Assembly (NCBI RefSeq): GCF_001025155.1
Contig: NZ_AP012322.1
Span: forward strand, 1,860,001-1,924,000
DNA from: Bifidobacterium angulatum DSM 20098 = JCM 7096
GTDB taxonomy: Bacteria > Actinomycetota > Actinomycetes > Actinomycetales > Bifidobacteriaceae
Direction of reading: 5' to 3'
Length of the DNA: 64,000 bases
This document shows, piece after piece, positions 62,791-64,000 of the stretch (positions are counted from its first letter, which is position 1; each line of letters opens with the position of its first letter). The notes beneath the pieces were generated by a model. It made no database searches, was not told where the DNA came from, and worked only from the letters and a program-made list of their open reading frames with translations. The position numbers and the translations under genes were made by a program.

Positions 62791-64000
62791 TCACGCGTGT
62801 GCGAGTTCGCGCATCTGATCCGGCTCGATGACCTTCTTGTGCTCGCGCCCTTCCTTCGCTCCCTCGGCACGCTCGTATGCGTCGACCTTCTTCCAACCGG
62901 CAAAGTCGATCGGCTTGACGCCGCGCTCGGCCAGCAGCCTGTCGATGGATTTGGGATCGCGATCCTCGGCCACGCGACCGCCCTCGGCGGCCTTGGCGAG
63001 ATCTTCAAGCATGTTGGTCACAATGGCGAGCGCATCGGACTTGGTGGAACCGATCAGGCCGACCGGTCCGCGCTTGGCCCAACCGGTGGCGTACAGGCGT
63101 TCGCGCACTTCGCCGCCGTCTGCTTCGGTGGTGATGCGGCCGTCTTCGTTCGCGTTGGCGAGGTGGGCGTGTTTCTCGTCGTAGGCGATGCCGGGCGCGG
63201 TGGCCGGCTTGTATCCGATGGCATGGTACACGGCTTCGACCGGGTAATCCACGAATTCGCCGGTGCGGGTCATCTTGCCATCGGCGCTGGTCTCGGTCTT
63301 TTCCACGCGGATTGCCTTGACTTTGCCGTCTTCGCCCAGCACTTCGGTCGGTGCGGAGTTGAAGTGCACGTAGTATTTACGATCGGCGGGGTTGCCTTCG
63401 TAGTCGACGTCGCCGTCGTCTTCCATGTCTTCGGCCATCTCGCGAATTGCGAACAGTTCTTCGACCATTTGACGGGTCAGCTTGTTCTGGCCGGCAACTT
63501 CGATGGTTTCGTCGTCCAGATCGAAGTCGTCCTCGTTGATGATGAGCTGCACGCCCGGCAGCTTTTCCATCTCGCGTAGTTCCTGCACGCTGAACTTGGC
63601 TTGGGCCACGCCGCGGCGGATGAACAGGTGGAGCGTCTTGGCCTTGTTGGCTTTGATGCCTTCGTACACGTTGTCGGGAATGTCGGTTTTGGCTTTGAGG
63701 TCGTCCGCGTTGCGCATGAGTTCGCGGGCCACGTCCATGGCCACGTTGCCACCGCCGATCACGGCCACGTTTTCGGCGTCGAGCGGCCATTCGCGAGCGC
63801 CCGTGGGGTATCCGTCGTACCATTCGACGAATTTGGCGGCACCGTATACGCCGTCAAGGTCGGCACCAGGCAGGCCGAGCGGCTTGTCTTCTACGGCTCC
63901 GGTGGCGAACAGCACGGCGTCGTAGCGGGCGAGCAATTCGTCCAGGGTGACGTCCTTGCCAAATTCCACGTCGCAGTACAGGTGGATGTCGGGGTTGTCG
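62791..64000 (-). CDS. fprA: Ferredoxin/adrenodoxin-NADP+ reductase (FprA-like), N-terminus outside window
   Basis: At least 402 residues; the frame is open to the right edge, so the FAD-binding start is missing. Visible are VLFATGAVEDKPLGLPGADL, the NADP-binding AVIGGGNVAMDVARELMR and the LFIRRGVAQAKFSVQELREM segment typical of FprA/adrenodoxin reductase. LYATGWAKRGPVGLIGSTKSDA is the conserved C-terminal FAD/NADP motif. It moves electrons between NADPH and ferredoxin. A short charged tail (GAKEGREHKKVIEPDQMREL) follows. Palindrome array E lies 68 bp beyond the stop codon. Confidence 0.93.
   Translation of the reverse strand, partial: DNPDIHLYCDVEFGKDVTLDELLARYDAVLFATGAVEDKPLGLPGADLDGVYGAAKFVEWYDGYPTGAREWPLDAENVAVIGGGNVAMDVARELMRNADDLKAKTDIPDNVYEGIKANKAKTLHLFIRRGVAQAKFSVQELREMEKLPGVQLIINEDDFDLDDETIEVAGQNKLTRQMVEELFAIREMAEDMEDDGDVDYEGNPADRKYYVHFNSAPTEVLGEDGKVKAIRVEKTETSADGKMTRTGEFVDYPVEAVYHAIGYKPATAPGIAYDEKHAHLANANEDGRITTEADGGEVRERLYATGWAKRGPVGLIGSTKSDALAIVTNMLEDLAKAAEGGRVAEDRDPKSIDRLLAERGVKPIDFAGWKKVDAYERAEGAKEGREHKKVIEPDQMRELAHA

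Overview
The window looks like a Bifidobacterium chromosome. The evidence is a high-GC housekeeping half with class II fba, purA, paired crcB genes, a CLC channel, tandem YhgE/Pip proteins and a ferredoxin-NADP reductase. The other half is rich in secreted glycan-active proteins carrying GW-type cell-wall-binding repeats or SLH-like repeats. This is a genus-level inference from protein families, not a database match.

About 1-39.6 kb is an accessory cell-surface region of lower GC content. It holds: (i) a polysaccharide cluster with a Wzm/Wzt ABC exporter, three GlfT2-like galactofuranosyltransferases (one cut by the left edge), a pyruvyltransferase, a further GT2 enzyme and polytopic membrane proteins; (ii) secreted enzymes (GH2 beta-galactosidase, two GH43-like propellers, SGNH hydrolase, CHAP endopeptidase, GH25 muramidase, SASA-type acetylesterase); (iii) two large adhesin-like proteins with Ig-like or InlB repeats plus SLH repeats; (iv) a four-gene operon of GtrB-like transferase, GT-C-like membrane protein, wall-anchored SGNH hydrolase and membrane acyltransferase. 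A coherent reading is synthesis, export, decoration and remodelling of a galactan-like wall polymer.

A tRNA-Ser(GGA) gene with a strong terminator ends this region. It is followed by an AT-rich segment with an AlbA/AAA-4 regulator-like gene flanked by a repeated AACTAATGT motif, and by a run of 15 C residues.

From about 42 kb onward the gene content is conserved: a zinc-ribbon membrane protein, a HAD nucleotidase, crcB-crcB, clc, purA, fba, a DUF4012 protein, two YhgE/Pip proteins, an EamA transporter, an AbiEi/DUF559-like protein, tRNA-Gly(CCC), htpX and a partial fprA.

The most unusual signal lies only in this second half. It is a family of 24-bp palindromes (10-bp arm, 4-nt centre, 10-bp arm) set in arrays with a nearly invariant 51-bp period and variable 27-bp spacers. 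There are 23 copies in five places: four intergenic arrays and one two-copy array inside the coding sequence of the long crcB. I do not recognise this element, and no cas genes accompany it.
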